Assembly (NCBI RefSeq): GCF_025370935.1
Contig: NC_133479.1
Location: 14,995,213-15,059,212 of the forward strand
Reading direction: 5' to 3'
DNA length: 64,000 bases
Source of the DNA: Choristoneura fumiferana
Lineage: Eukaryota; Arthropoda; Insecta; Lepidoptera; Tortricidae
Shown here: piece by piece, positions 33,278 through 42,757 of the stretch
Layout: each line of letters opens with the position of its first letter
Position numbering within the stretch: position 1 is the first letter of the stretch
The notes under the pieces: model-generated
What the model was told of the DNA's origin: nothing
Database searches by the model: none
What the model saw: only the letters and a program-made list of their open reading frames with translations
Translations under genes and position numbers: made by a program

Positions 33278-33522
33278 ATCATCATCATCATCCCAGCCTA
33301 TATACGTCCCACTGCTGGGCACAGGCCTCCTCTCAGAACAAGAGGGCTTGGGCCATAGATCCCACGCGGGCCCAGTGCGGATTGGGAACTTCGCACGCAC
33401 CATTGAATCGCTTCGCAGGTTCGTGCAGGTTTCCTCACGATGTTTTCCTTCACCGCAAAGCTCGTGGTAAATTTCAAATGTAATTCCGCACATGAATTTC
33501 GTTAAACCTAGAGGTGTGAGCC
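33278..33522 (-). mobile_element. SINE S2, 5'-truncated, 245 bp, 8-bp target-site duplication
   Basis: On the plus strand it starts with the (ATC)n tail, then CCCAGCCTATATACGTCCCA, GCAGGTTTCCTCACGATGTT and GTAAATTTCAAATG. The tRNA-like head is missing. TCTGCGTA flanks it at 33270-33277 and 33523-33530. The minus-strand frame 33266-33493 lies in it. Confidence 0.85.
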
Positions 33523-33530
33523 TCTGCGTA

Positions 33531-34309
33531 TTATTAGTAAGTAAGTACGTACTTGTTTTGTATAAGTTTAATATAAATTATGTGGGAAATTTTTGTCTTC
33601 ATGTTAGAATCACGTTTTATCAATTCAATTTGAATAAATATACGGTAACAACAGCCCGTGGATACTTGTATTTAAGTTAAGAAAGAAGCACGGTAGCTGT
33701 TGATGAGAAAATAAAACCCCACACTTTACCGCCCCTAGATTCGTAGAATATCAATGATCGTTCATTTATTCAAACTAACTTTAAACTATTAAAACAATCC
33801 GATCAGTATGCTTCCCACAATCATGTCGACTCACTGTGCTTTTCACAATAAAAAACTTTATTAGTCTCTAAGGGACAATTCTGATGCAAGTCCGATGGTG
33901 ACATATAAATAGTCCAGTAATCTGTGGGGGCGTAAATAAGCTATTTTATTGTTAATTTTATTGTTAACAAGTCACTTAATTAGGTCTGCGACGTGAGCGT
34001 GAAGTACCCATAAAGTTTAGAGGCATTGACCTCACACAAAAGCTACACTGAACGTTATTGTTTTGGGTACAATGAAGTTAAAAGTCATTGATAAATTTGA
34101 ATGAATCAAAATGCCAAAGATGGGCTTTAAGTGTAATAAAAAGTCCCAAAACTTGCAGTTTATTAAATAAGATCAAGATTAGATTTAGATATTATTGGAC
34201 TTTAATGCCTTCACGCGTCTCTTCAATTATCTAAATGAACAAACATTGTAAGCATTTGATTTCAATTAATTTATATAAATACTGATCACTAGATTACATT
34301 AGATAACAC
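33531..34309. other. Non-coding, nothing recognised
   Basis: Unique-looking AT-rich sequence; the frame 33492-33680 straddles the SINE border and is not a gene. Confidence 0.45.
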
Positions 34310-34420
34310 ACACTAGCTTTTGCCTGCTACTCCGTCCAACCAGAATTCCAATTTATGGTAAAGCTTATTTTTCTCTTTCATGGAATAAAGCTGCTCCTAC
34401 AGCCAGCAACGAGGTTTCAA
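34310..34420 (+). repeat. Partial repeat B
   Basis: ACACTAGCTTTTGCCTGCTA then CTCCGTCC matches the start of repeat B (17336). The similarity fades after about 100 bp. Confidence 0.5.
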
Positions 34421-35264
34421 TACGAATTAGTCACTTGAATGTAATTATAGTTACGGAGATAAAGTCACACAGATTGAAGTGAATTTATAATAATGCTCCT
34501 TATTCCTAATCCCGTGGGAATTTTATTACTATAGTCTACATCATAATGGCAACCTTGGCTTTTAGCTTTCTAGAACAAGGCGTTTAAGCAGTCCCTGTTC
34601 CGACCATATTTAATTTTAGAAGTCCACAACCGATATCAACGTTTGCATGAAAAAGTCAACTTTCTGTTTTTGGGTCATTATTCGAGCATTTATTTTATTT
34701 GATTTACGTGAGCACATTTTTGTTGACATAATGGTATAAGATTCTGTTATATTTTTCAGGTTATCTAGTAGAAGTACAGGATGTATAAAAAATAATCAAT
34801 ATATCTTATCAAACTACAGCCCATTCATAAAAAATGTGAAAACGAAAATTGAGGCAGTTGTAACGCTCGAACCCTTTTCCTTCATAAGTCGGATTCAAAA
34901 TTTGTGACAGCGGCACTGAAACTAGCTTGAAGCATTTCTGTTATCACAAAACTAAGACGCTTATAAGCTTACGAAATTAATTGAATGACGAAACTGAATT
35001 TTATTGTTAACTCAAGCGTAAATTAAAATGCTATATAACCGAGTTGAGTTCGCGTGTAATACACGCAACTATAAATCAAGATGAATTACAACGGTGATCG
35101 GATCTGAGTTTCGATGTTCGAGCCCACATTTATGGTTACAAAGTCGAAGGTTTTGTTGGAAATTAGAGCGGCGTAAATTCAATGCGTCTGTAAATTAAGT
35201 ACACGAGCTTTGGTACTAAAATGTCGCGTATAGAGTGATTCAAATATTTGGATTCAGGCATTAT
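34421..35264. other. Non-coding, nothing recognised
   Basis: AT-rich unique DNA with no open frame of note. Confidence 0.45.
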
Positions 35265-35460
35265 TATCGTCAGCTGAAAGATGTCCACTGCTTGAAATGT
35301 GTTTCCCCAAAAAAAGCTACAGTGACTGGCCCTTCGCCGCTTGAATCCATCAATTCACCCAACCTAGTGACAACGTTTACCAACGCCTCGCCTTCTGGTT
35401 CGTAGTTATCATGCGAAAACTTTTCTTGTCCAACATTTATTCGTTTTTCAAGTAACTTGG
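35265..35460 (-). pseudogene. Decayed non-LTR ORF2 C-terminus, minus strand
   Basis: CAGCTGAAAGATGTCCACTG, CACCCAACCTAGTG, ACCAACGCCTCGCCTTCTGG and GAAAACTTTTCTTGTCC are, in complement, the usual nucleotide landmarks of the ORF2 tail (the region for RVLEW, GRPxxRW and QQWT). Indels have destroyed the frame. Confidence 0.5.
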
Positions 35461-36769
35461 TTTGTCACAGTACAGGATTCTATCATATAAAGAAACTGCA
35501 AGCATAGTCTGTCCAAAACTTGTTGCATGACTCTGAGCCTCTTGAAGGAGCCCACAGTAAAGGACAACGAAGATTCTAGGCTTCAGGCACTTATGGAAAG
35601 GAGATGATACCACGAAGTTTCTCTACGCTGTCCATCCGAGATGGACTTTTCACGAGACTGTTTTGTCGAAGTAGAACTTGTCTTACTGGATAATTTGGCC
35701 AAGGTAACCATAGAGTCAACCACTTTGACTCTCGAAAACAACTTGTACAACGTTGCTCAGGACACAGAAATATTAATATCAAAATTGAAATCCATTCGAT
35801 CACTAAATGTGGATGATTTGACTTGCAGAATTTAATCTCATCAAACAAACATTTTACATGAACGAAATAAATGAATGGACGAAAAGAATAACGTAAAAAA
35901 TCACTGATTGTGTTCAGTACGCTAATAGCCAAAGAAAAACATGAGACCGTTCATTGTCCAATGATAGACATCTTTAGGTTAATGTTGATATTGAGTTGAC
36001 GCACATAAAGTTTATGTTAATAAATGAAACAGCTTAAATTATAAGCTCTTGCTTAAGTGGTATCTACTCACCATAATGCCCTACTTGAACTATCGACATC
36101 CTATTAAATATTCAACGTCTTCGAATCGGCCATTTCTGTAAACAACAACGGTTCTAATGTTCTCGGAACAATACAATTGGGAACTACTAATGAGTTGGTG
36201 ATGCAAACCTCTATATAAGGCGGGCAGTGACAGTGCTTTGTTTTTAAAAGGATAGTTATTAATGTATTTAGACGAGTCGTTGGCGCTCATTTTGTCTGTT
36301 ATTGTATTCTTCTAAAATAAGACAAACCATTGGCAAGAAGAAAGCGTCGGAAGAAACTTAATGTATTACGATTCACCCACTAATAATACTACAGTCGTTG
36401 CGGACGCATATCATCATAATTAAATCTAGTTTATGCAGGCATCTATGGGATGTTTTTTTAAAATTTACACTAGTAGAAGCCCGCTCAATTCTGTCGAAGA
36501 AACATACGCAGTCGACATAATCAAAAATACAAACACATCCAAATAATCTTCCTCCAACTACTTACTCAATAAAAATCTTCAGCAGTCCTGACTCATTCGC
36601 AAACAAAGTTGATTAAAAATGACAGAGTGGGCAAAATTAGCCCACAGAAAGTGGTCGCAGGCCCCACATGCTTACGCCATTACGTCATGTGCAGGTACGT
36701 GTTTTACCGCTAACAAACAAACATTAATATGGAATGCTCGCCTCTGCCAATGTGCCAACCGACGCTGCC
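35461..36769. other. Non-coding, no recognised gene
   Basis: Frames 35591-35932 (minus, 113 codons) and 35641-35835 (plus) overlap on opposite strands. The minus one could be more of the decayed element next door, but no RT motif (such as FADD) is visible. Confidence 0.4.
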
Positions 36770-36980
36770 CCCACAAAGATGGCTATTGTCTCTTCCGAAC
36801 GTGACTTCAAATTTTAATTGGACGATTAAAAGACGAATGCGGGTCAATCCAACCATTACTGCTGTAGCCCTTTTGAATATGTATAATAAAATTATTAGAT
36901 AAAGCGACCACTTAATTTGTGCTAGGTTTCTAATGAGGTTATGCGCTTTCTTGTCACAGATGGCGCTTGCGCGTTGAATG
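36770..36980. promoter_or_regulatory. Possible insulator/PRE-type motif pair
   Basis: CAAAGATGGCTA at 36775-36786 contains the AAGATGGC core that Pho/YY1 proteins bind. TCACAGATGGCGCTTG at 36954-36969 contains an AGATGGCGCT that fits the insect CTCF core. Both are single matches of short motifs and may be chance. Confidence 0.12.
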
Positions 36981-37987
36981 CGTAAGCGCAAAGCCGGATG
37001 CGCGAAATGGATTTTATAGTGTGCGTAACTGTGTGGTTTGGATGGAGAATTCTATATTAGCACCCTCAGTGTGGGAGCTGAGATATTAATCGTGATGGCA
37101 TTGTTATAGAGACATACTTACATTTATTAAGGATATGCAAAGTTGAGCGAGGAATGTTAGAGTGAGGCGTCCGCTTACGGTAATATCATGGCATGGTGTA
37201 ATGCCATCAACATAAGGAACGTTCACTACGTTTGAATGAATTTTAGAATGGCAATTTTGCTTACGTGCTTTGCGGAACGTTTATTTTTGTTAAGACATAA
37301 CGTTCGGTGTTTAATTTTTGAATACCTTTCGCAATTATTATTTTTTGTTAAGTAGATACATTGTATTATTGTATTGTATTGTTATTGTATTGCCATGTAT
37401 TAGGTAGACCAATATTAGTAAGCTTAAAAGTGCTAACTTTATTGTGGTCTTTAACACGATGACCAACGTGTTTGGTATCTGTTCCAAGAAACGCAATATC
37501 GTAAAGTAAAATAATAAACAATTACATCGCGCACAGAATTAGAAATAAAGACATTCACTTCTTTTAAAATTCCGTAAATGTAGAAATAAAAACAATACCT
37601 TAGGTGTCGTATAAATTGAGCTTGGTATAAAATGAGTACAGCGAGCCATCTGTCAGTAGGCATTGGACGCAGCATATTTTATAATTACAAAAGGTCGGAC
37701 AGTGAATAGCAATTGTTAAGGATACTGCAGACTGACGATTAAACTTTTAATGAAAATTATTTTATTTATGATTTTTTGCGTTTCTTAGGCTTGGATAGAT
37801 TGGGGTGTAAAGAAAATTTCACTTATGCCAAGTAGACATTTTTATGGCCGCAATTACCTAACTTGAATTATGTTTCAAACAGACTTGTAAAACAAATTAT
37901 GAAGTTTATTAAATTAAGTTTGCTTGAAGAAGAAAACCCTTTGTATCCCTGGACTGCTCATAACTGGAAAAAAATTATGACAAAAAA
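36981..37987. other. Non-coding; (ATTGT)n patch at 37360-37396
   Basis: The patch (ATTGTATTATTGTATTG) resembles a family A tail without a body. The minus-strand frame 37451-37675 has no motif. Confidence 0.4.
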
Positions 37988-37989
37988 TA

Positions 37990-38199
37990 GAACCGACTAC
38001 AAAAAACCATGAAAATAATTTTCTACCAGTCAGAAGTCGGTGCCTCAGCCCGAGCCAGCAGGAGTAATTGAAGCCCAATATACTCTTATCATAGTTTTAG
38101 GTGAGGCAGACGATTATAGGTCCACTCCTGCTGGCTTGTGCTGAGGCACCAACTTCAGACTGGTAGAAAATTATTTTCATGGTTTTTTGTAGTCGGTTC
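37990..38199. mobile_element. Foldback MITE, 76-bp arms, TA target site
   Basis: The left arm (37990-38065) starts GAACCGACTACAAAAAACCA. The right arm (38124-38199) ends TGGTTTTTTGTAGTCGGTTC. The arms differ at only 4 of 76 positions. TA flanks both ends (37988-37989, 38200-38201), as for Tc1/mariner MITEs. The outer A-run and T-run also pair, so the exact border could be a few bases further out. I recognise it as a common lepidopteran MITE. Confidence 0.8.
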
Positions 38200-38202
38200 T
38201 AG

Positions 38203-38281
38203 TTTTTGTTCTTCTCCGTGTACTTGTTTTTCTTTATTACTTTCAATGTGGTTTACAATAAAGAGTCATTGTATTGTATCG
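38203..38281 (+). mobile_element. Family A retroelement 3' end fragment
   Basis: Pyrimidine-rich leader (GTTCTTCTCCGTGTACTTG), then TTTACAATAAAGAGTCATTG and TATTGTAT. It abuts the preceding MITE directly. Confidence 0.55.
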
Positions 38282-38751
38282 GCAATGTGAAAGAAAACCT
38301 GGATTGCGGACGTTTTGTCGAGAGTCTACGGTTACCCTTAGATGGTGCGATCGCGCGAATGTCCTGCGGGCGATGTGGCGCGCATTCTGAGCGGCAGCGA
38401 AATATCGAAGATCACGATATCTTGACCGCGTTAGAAACAGGTGCTTGGTACGTGCGCACATCACTATTGTTCTATGTTGTTTGATTTGAACAACGACTAG
38501 TGTTATAGATACTTACATGCCGATTTTGAGATATTTTCGTTGGTTTCCTTTAGAAGAAAATTTAAACGGAAATTTTGACGAAAGTGTAGTCACGCCCACG
38601 CCTTTGAGGTGACACACTTTGAACACCGATCAAAATATGGTAACATTTGTTAACCATAATTAAAAAGTCTCGGAAAACATTCCTGAATTTTCAGTCCAAT
38701 AAACCGAAGCACCGACTAATATTTTGGAAGAACCTGAATACACCTTGGTAT
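38282..38751. other. Non-coding; GC-richer at 38310-38460
   Basis: The pocket (GGTGCGATCGCGCGAATGTC) produces two opposing frames (38206-38484 plus, 38243-38464 minus), neither with a motif. Confidence 0.4.
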
Positions 38752-39054
38752 CATCCCAGCCTATATACGTCCCACTGCAGGGCACAGGCCTCCTCTCGGA
38801 ATGAGAGGGCTTGGGCAGTACTTCCCACGCGGGCCCAGTGCGGATTGAGAACTTCACACTCACCGTTGAATTGCTTCGCAGGTTTGTTGTGCAGGTTTCC
38901 TCACGATGTTTTCCCTCACCGTAAAGCTCGTGGTAAATTTCAAATGTAATTCCGCACATGAATTTCGAAAAACTCAGAGGTGCGAGCCGGGGTTTGAACC
39001 CACTATCCTCTGCTTGAGAGGCCATAGGTTAAACCACTCTCGGCCTTCCACACC
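38752..39054 (-). mobile_element. SINE S2, near full length
   Basis: On the minus strand: a head with GGCCGAGAGTGGTTTAACCT and a B-box-like GGTTCAAACCC. Then CATTTGAAATTTACCACGAG, AACATCGTGAGGAAACCTGC, CCCGCGTGGGAAGTACTGCC and the tail GACGTATATAGGCTGGGATG. It is the best full-length copy in the window together with 48272. Frames 38647-38949 and 38660-39025 are by-products. Confidence 0.85.
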
Positions 39055-39068
39055 GCAGTGCTGGAGTC

Positions 39069-39195
39069 CAGCAGGGCTACTATGAAACTCGAAACTCAAA
39101 GTTCGTATCGTACCGTCCCTCTCGCTCTCGTATTAAATAGTATGTGTCAGAGGGACCGCTCGACACGAACTTCGAGTTTCGTAGTAGCCCTGCTG
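39069..39195. mobile_element. Foldback MITE F, copy 1
   Basis: CAGCAGGGCTACTATGAAAC at the left is complemented by GTTTCGTAGTAGCCCTGCTG-type sequence at the right. Inner blocks AAGTTCGTATCG and GTCCCTCTCGCTCTCG match ACACGAACTT and CAGAGGGACC in complement. The plus-strand frame 39058-39288 comes from it. Confidence 0.75.
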
Positions 39196-39245
39196 AGTTC
39201 ATATTTGCCAAAAAAGAGCACTGCTGCCCACTCTCACATCAGAGA

Positions 39246-39358
39246 GTCTACGAAATTCGAAAATCGAAGTTCGTATCGCACACGCTAATATTATTTTATA
39301 CGAGAGTGAGAGGGATGGTACGATATGAACTTCGATTTTAAAGTTTCGTAGTAGCCCT
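39246..39358. mobile_element. Foldback MITE F, copy 2
   Basis: CTACGAAATTCG and AATCGAAGTTCGTATCG on the left pair with CGATATGAACTTCGATTTTA and AGTTTCGTAGTAGCCCT on the right. Same family as 39069, 50 bp further on, more diverged and with a shortened left end. Confidence 0.7.
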
Positions 39359-39365
39359 TCAGATC

Positions 39366-39442
39366 CCTTAGTTGCCATTCACGACACCCACGGGAAGAGA
39401 TGGGTCCGTCCTATTCTAAAATCGGGTGCAACACGGGCAAAG
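39366..39442 (+). mobile_element. Non-LTR retroelement 3' fragment
   Basis: TTGCCATTCACGACACCCAC then GGGAAGAGATGGGTC and AATCGGGTGCAACACGGG is the plus-strand form of the landmark at 2465-2515. Confidence 0.55.
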
Positions 39443-39654
39443 TTTTCCGTATACGATTGTCAATTAATGTCAGTTCAATAATTTAGCTGTGCAGTAGACA
39501 GATATTCCACCCAGTAAAAGTCGTAAACAGCACAACTCACTGTAACTTAAAAATCAAAATCAAAAAAGCTGCAAAGAGAATTGCTGAAAAGAGATTGGCA
39601 TCTACCCTATATCACTTTTTTCATCAATAAATCAGTTACTCTCAGTATATCTTT

Positions 39655-40005
39655 GTGACACAAAGGCCTCCTATAGTTTCTCGATGAGGGCTACGGCATA
39701 GATGTCTCTAGTGTCGCTGCTTAAGTGGCTAAATAAGAAACAACACAAGCTGAGATATGAGGTGCATAGGAGAAATTCGTGTCTGTATCGTTGTCCAGCG
39801 GTGGTGTAGCGGTATAGCACACGGCACGGAATGCCGAGGACCTGGGTTCGATTCCCAGCGCTGGTCTTATTTTCTGTTTTTTCTGTGCATCTATATTTCA
39901 GTTTGTATTTTCGATATAGGTTTTACGGGTAACCGTAAAAGTAACAAAAAATTTGGAATTAAAATAAAAAATACAAAAAGATTCCAAAAAACCAACCTCC
40001 TATAA
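39655..40005 (+). repeat. tRNA-like composite repeat G, copy 1 (order A-tRNA-B-C)
   Basis: Block A (TTCTCGATGAGGGCTACGG to AGGAGAAATTCGTGTCTG) leads into a tRNA-like part at 39794-39866, then block B (TTTTCTGTGCATCTATATTT, GTTTGTATTTTCGATA). Block C (AAAAGTAACAAAAAATTTGG, AAATACAAAAAGATTCCAAA) ends the copy. The tRNA-like part has an A-box TGGTGTAGCGG, a B-box GGTTCGATTCC, a CTGGG/CCCAG T-arm and CCAGCG/CGCTGG ends. The second copy, at 45304, carries block C first. The tRNA-like part is not a normal tRNA gene because the similarity extends far beyond it. Confidence 0.7.
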
Positions 40006-41038
40006 TTCTTTCCAATTATTTCTTTGTCTTGCACTTTGCTACTGCTTTGTCACTATAATTTCACCACTATCAAATCACACAAAACTCAAAGCATAAACGC
40101 TTAAACTAGAAATAGAAGTCATTCTCGATTCAAGTCACGATGACGTAGCGTCAGTACATGTGCTTAGCGGTATAGTTGAAGGGGGTCCGATGCCAAATAT
40201 GCGCACCGTAACAATTTGCTCTCCTTATACGGCATGAAACATACCGAACGACTTGGCAAAAAGCCTCGCCGTTATACTGTTTTATCTATCTTTAATTCGT
40301 ATATCTAAACGACGTTTGGTTTAATAGAAGTGCTGAAAAATCGTAGTACTGCATGTGACCATAATCCTTTGCACTTAGATATAAATAGTTTAAACATCAA
40401 AAGTAAGAAGTTTATTTTGGGCTTCTCTTTTTCGGAATTTAACACTTTCTACCAGAATTTATTTCCCTGACTGTATTTGGCTTTCCTCTAAATTTGGTAA
40501 CAACTAACATATAATTTATATTTACAAATAGTTTATAATTTATGTACTTATTTCTTTACGAAGAGATATACATAAAATAATATATATATTTTTTTGTTGT
40601 TTTTCAACTAAATTTTTGAAACTAACTAAAGGTCAAAAGCGGCGATCGATTGCTCTCTCAGAATGATGACGCTTCTATGTAACTAGCCCTAACACAGGCC
40701 TTGGTCTTTTTGGGCTGTTACTGTACACTTGTCTCTAAACGCTATCACAATAAGTCTTAATATTAGTGAAATACTAACTGTATCAATGTTGTTGAATGAA
40801 TAAATAAATAAATAAAAATAAATAGCCACTGCGGATGGTTTGAATTGAAGTAATTAATGATGCTTAGTGTGGTAATTCTTGCTGGCGAAAGAACAAATAA
40901 TTCTTCTTCTGTGTTTGCACGCAATAATAAATTTTGTAAATACATGGCTAAGCAGTCCAAAGTGTGCAAATTAAATGAATCGTGTGTTTAACGTGACAAG
41001 ACTCGTTTATGGTATTTTAATTATAACTTATTTTTATT
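40006..41038. other. Non-coding, nothing recognised
   Basis: GC-richer at 40130-40270 (GATGACGTAGCGTCAG is a near-palindrome at 40139-40154). No gene or bounded repeat. Confidence 0.4.
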
Positions 41039-41302
41039 TGACGACCAGATGGCCTAGTGGTTAGAGAACCTGACTACGAAGCTTGAGGTCCCGGGTTCGA
41101 TTCCCGTGTCGGGGCAGATATTTGTATGAAAAATACGAATGTTTGTTCTCGGGTCTTGGGTGTTTAATATGTATTTAAGTATGTATCTATCTAAATAATT
41201 ATATTTATCCGTTGCTTAGTACCCATAACACAAGCTTTGCTATAAGCTTACTTTGGAACTAGGTTAATTGGTGTTAATTGTCCCGTTATATTAATTTATT
41301 TA
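41039..41302 (+). mobile_element. tRNA-derived SINE S1, full length
   Basis: GACGACCAGATGGCCTAGTG, with A-box TGGCCTAGTGG, then B-box GGTTCGATTCC, the GGGGCAGATATTTGTATGAA body, TTCTCGGGTCTTGGGTGTTT, and a tail of ATTT units. It is the clearest S1 copy here; no target-site duplication can be read in the simple-sequence flank. Confidence 0.9.
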
Positions 41303-42082
41303 TTTATTTATTTACTTATGCAGTTTTAATGTAAATATTTTTGCTTTTTATTTCAGCTTCAAATTCTGATTTGGACTTGAATTTCTTTTTTTAATTTGGC
41401 TATTATTTCTTCTATAGCCAGTTAATTATCGTTTATATTTAACTGCTTAATTTGTAAGTGGAATCCGGTTTATTTTCAAAATGTTCTTAGACTCGGCCAC
41501 TTAAGTAGAATAACGACTATGATCCTCCGAATTCCTCCACGCCCGAATGCTTCTAGCCTCAAATTCGCCAGTTCTAACAATTAGTTCTCGGCGGCATCTC
41601 ACAGTGAAGCGGTACTTTTATTCCGCCTTAGATACTCATCACATACGTGAGTGTTGTCCCCAAGTCCATGGAACACATCTATGAGCCTCTTTATTACTGT
41701 GCTTTAGTCATTTGTTAGATTTTCTCATAATGATTGTCTCCAAAACGAGCGTTGGTGCCGTCAAAAGCTTTTGTCTAATCGTCCATACGGATGTTCTGGT
41801 TTTATGTTGAGGTACGTGTTGCATGTGAACACTAGTTCTGGGTAACTAGTGTAATTTCAGTTGCTTTTTATCTTAACAAATCCTGTATTATTCTGGTTAA
41901 TAACTTTAATATTGCATCTCACTTTGCAGACCAAACATATATTAATGTTTTATATATGTGTTATATATTTATTGTATATAGTTAGGTATTTGAGGTTTAT
42001 ATATGCATTTATATTTGTTCAAATGTTTTGCTCTATTTGTCGATCCTTGTTTTTTGGATTGCTCCTCTACCACTCAAAGGTT
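41303..42082. other. Non-coding, nothing recognised
   Basis: The frame 41861-42109 is Leu/Ile/Tyr-rich only because the DNA is T-rich; it has no recognisable membrane-protein family motif. Confidence 0.4.
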
Positions 42083-42200
42083 GCCTGGCAGAGATCCCTG
42101 CAGGGATAAGTCCGCCTTTGTACTTAACACAACTTTTATTTATGTAACCTTTTTGTTTTTCCCTTTTGTACAATAAAGAGTGTAAACAAACAAACAAGTT
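42083..42200 (+). mobile_element. Family A-like 3' end with AAAC tail
   Basis: AGGTTGCCTGGCAGAGATCC, then GGATAAGTCCGCCTTTGTAC and TTTTGTACAATAAAGAGTGT, followed by AAACAAACAAAC. This is the best-preserved version of the GGTTGCCTGG...AATAAAGAG end. Confidence 0.75.
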
Positions 42201-42225
42201 CTTAAATATCAAAAGAAAAAAAAAG

Positions 42226-42459
42226 CACATGCATTATACATGCGATAATTTGTGAAGCTGTTGTATTTTGATAGTGTCATATCTAAGAGTTAGTTACTTA
42301 GGTACGGGTATCGACTTGTAACTAACTCAACCGCAAAGCACTTATGTCCACGAATGTGAATAAACAGCAAACATTGCCAAATCTAAGCCTAAAGCACGTT
42401 CACAATCGCTTGAAATTTTATTAAAAAAAAAAACTGGCATCGACACTGAACGACAAGCG
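42226..42459. repeat. Tandem duplication, copy 1
   Basis: From GATAATTTGTGAAGCTGTTG (42244) to ACTGAACGACAAGCG (42459), 216 bp match copy 2 apart from three gaps. Relative to copy 2 it lacks 26 bp after CGACTTG, a GCTTGGAAC block, and 30 bp after GGCATCGAC. Confidence 0.9.
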
Positions 42460-42757
42460 CATGCATATACATTGTTAGATAATTTGTGAAGCTGTTGTAT
42501 TTTGATAGTGTCATATCTAAGAGTTAGTTACTTAGGTACGGGTATCGACTTGAAAATTAAAAACAATAAAATAAAATTTAACTAACTCAACCGCAAAGCA
42601 CTTATGTCCACGAATGTGAATAAACAGCAAACATTGCCAAATCTAAGCCTAAAGCACGTTCACAATCGCTTGAAATTTTATTAAAGCTTGGAACAAAAAA
42701 ACTGGCATCGACCCTTTGTGGCCTGTTGCCAAAGTGAAGAATACTGAACGACAAGCG
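42460..42757. repeat. Tandem duplication, copy 2
   Basis: 280 bp from 42478 to 42757, 64 bp longer than copy 1 because of the three extra segments. Shared positions look identical by eye. The minus-strand frame 42602-42808 lies across it and has no motif. Confidence 0.9.

Noticed and set aside
35591..35932. 113-codon minus-strand frame as part of a reverse transcriptase
   Set aside because: It lies beside a decayed ORF2 tail but no RT or endonuclease motif can be seen; kept as non-coding.
39794..39866. Functional tRNA gene
   Set aside because: A- and B-boxes, a T-arm and matching ends are present, but the similarity with 45542-45610 extends for more than 100 bp on both sides, so it is part of a dispersed repeat. 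The anticodon arm also differs between copies.
41039..41120. tRNA gene at the B-box GGTTCGATTCC
   Set aside because: It is the head of SINE S1; the same head and body occur at several other places in the window.
41861..42109. Hydrophobic 82-codon frame as a membrane protein
   Set aside because: Hydrophobicity follows from T-rich codons (TTT, TTA, ATT); it ends within a retroelement 3' end.
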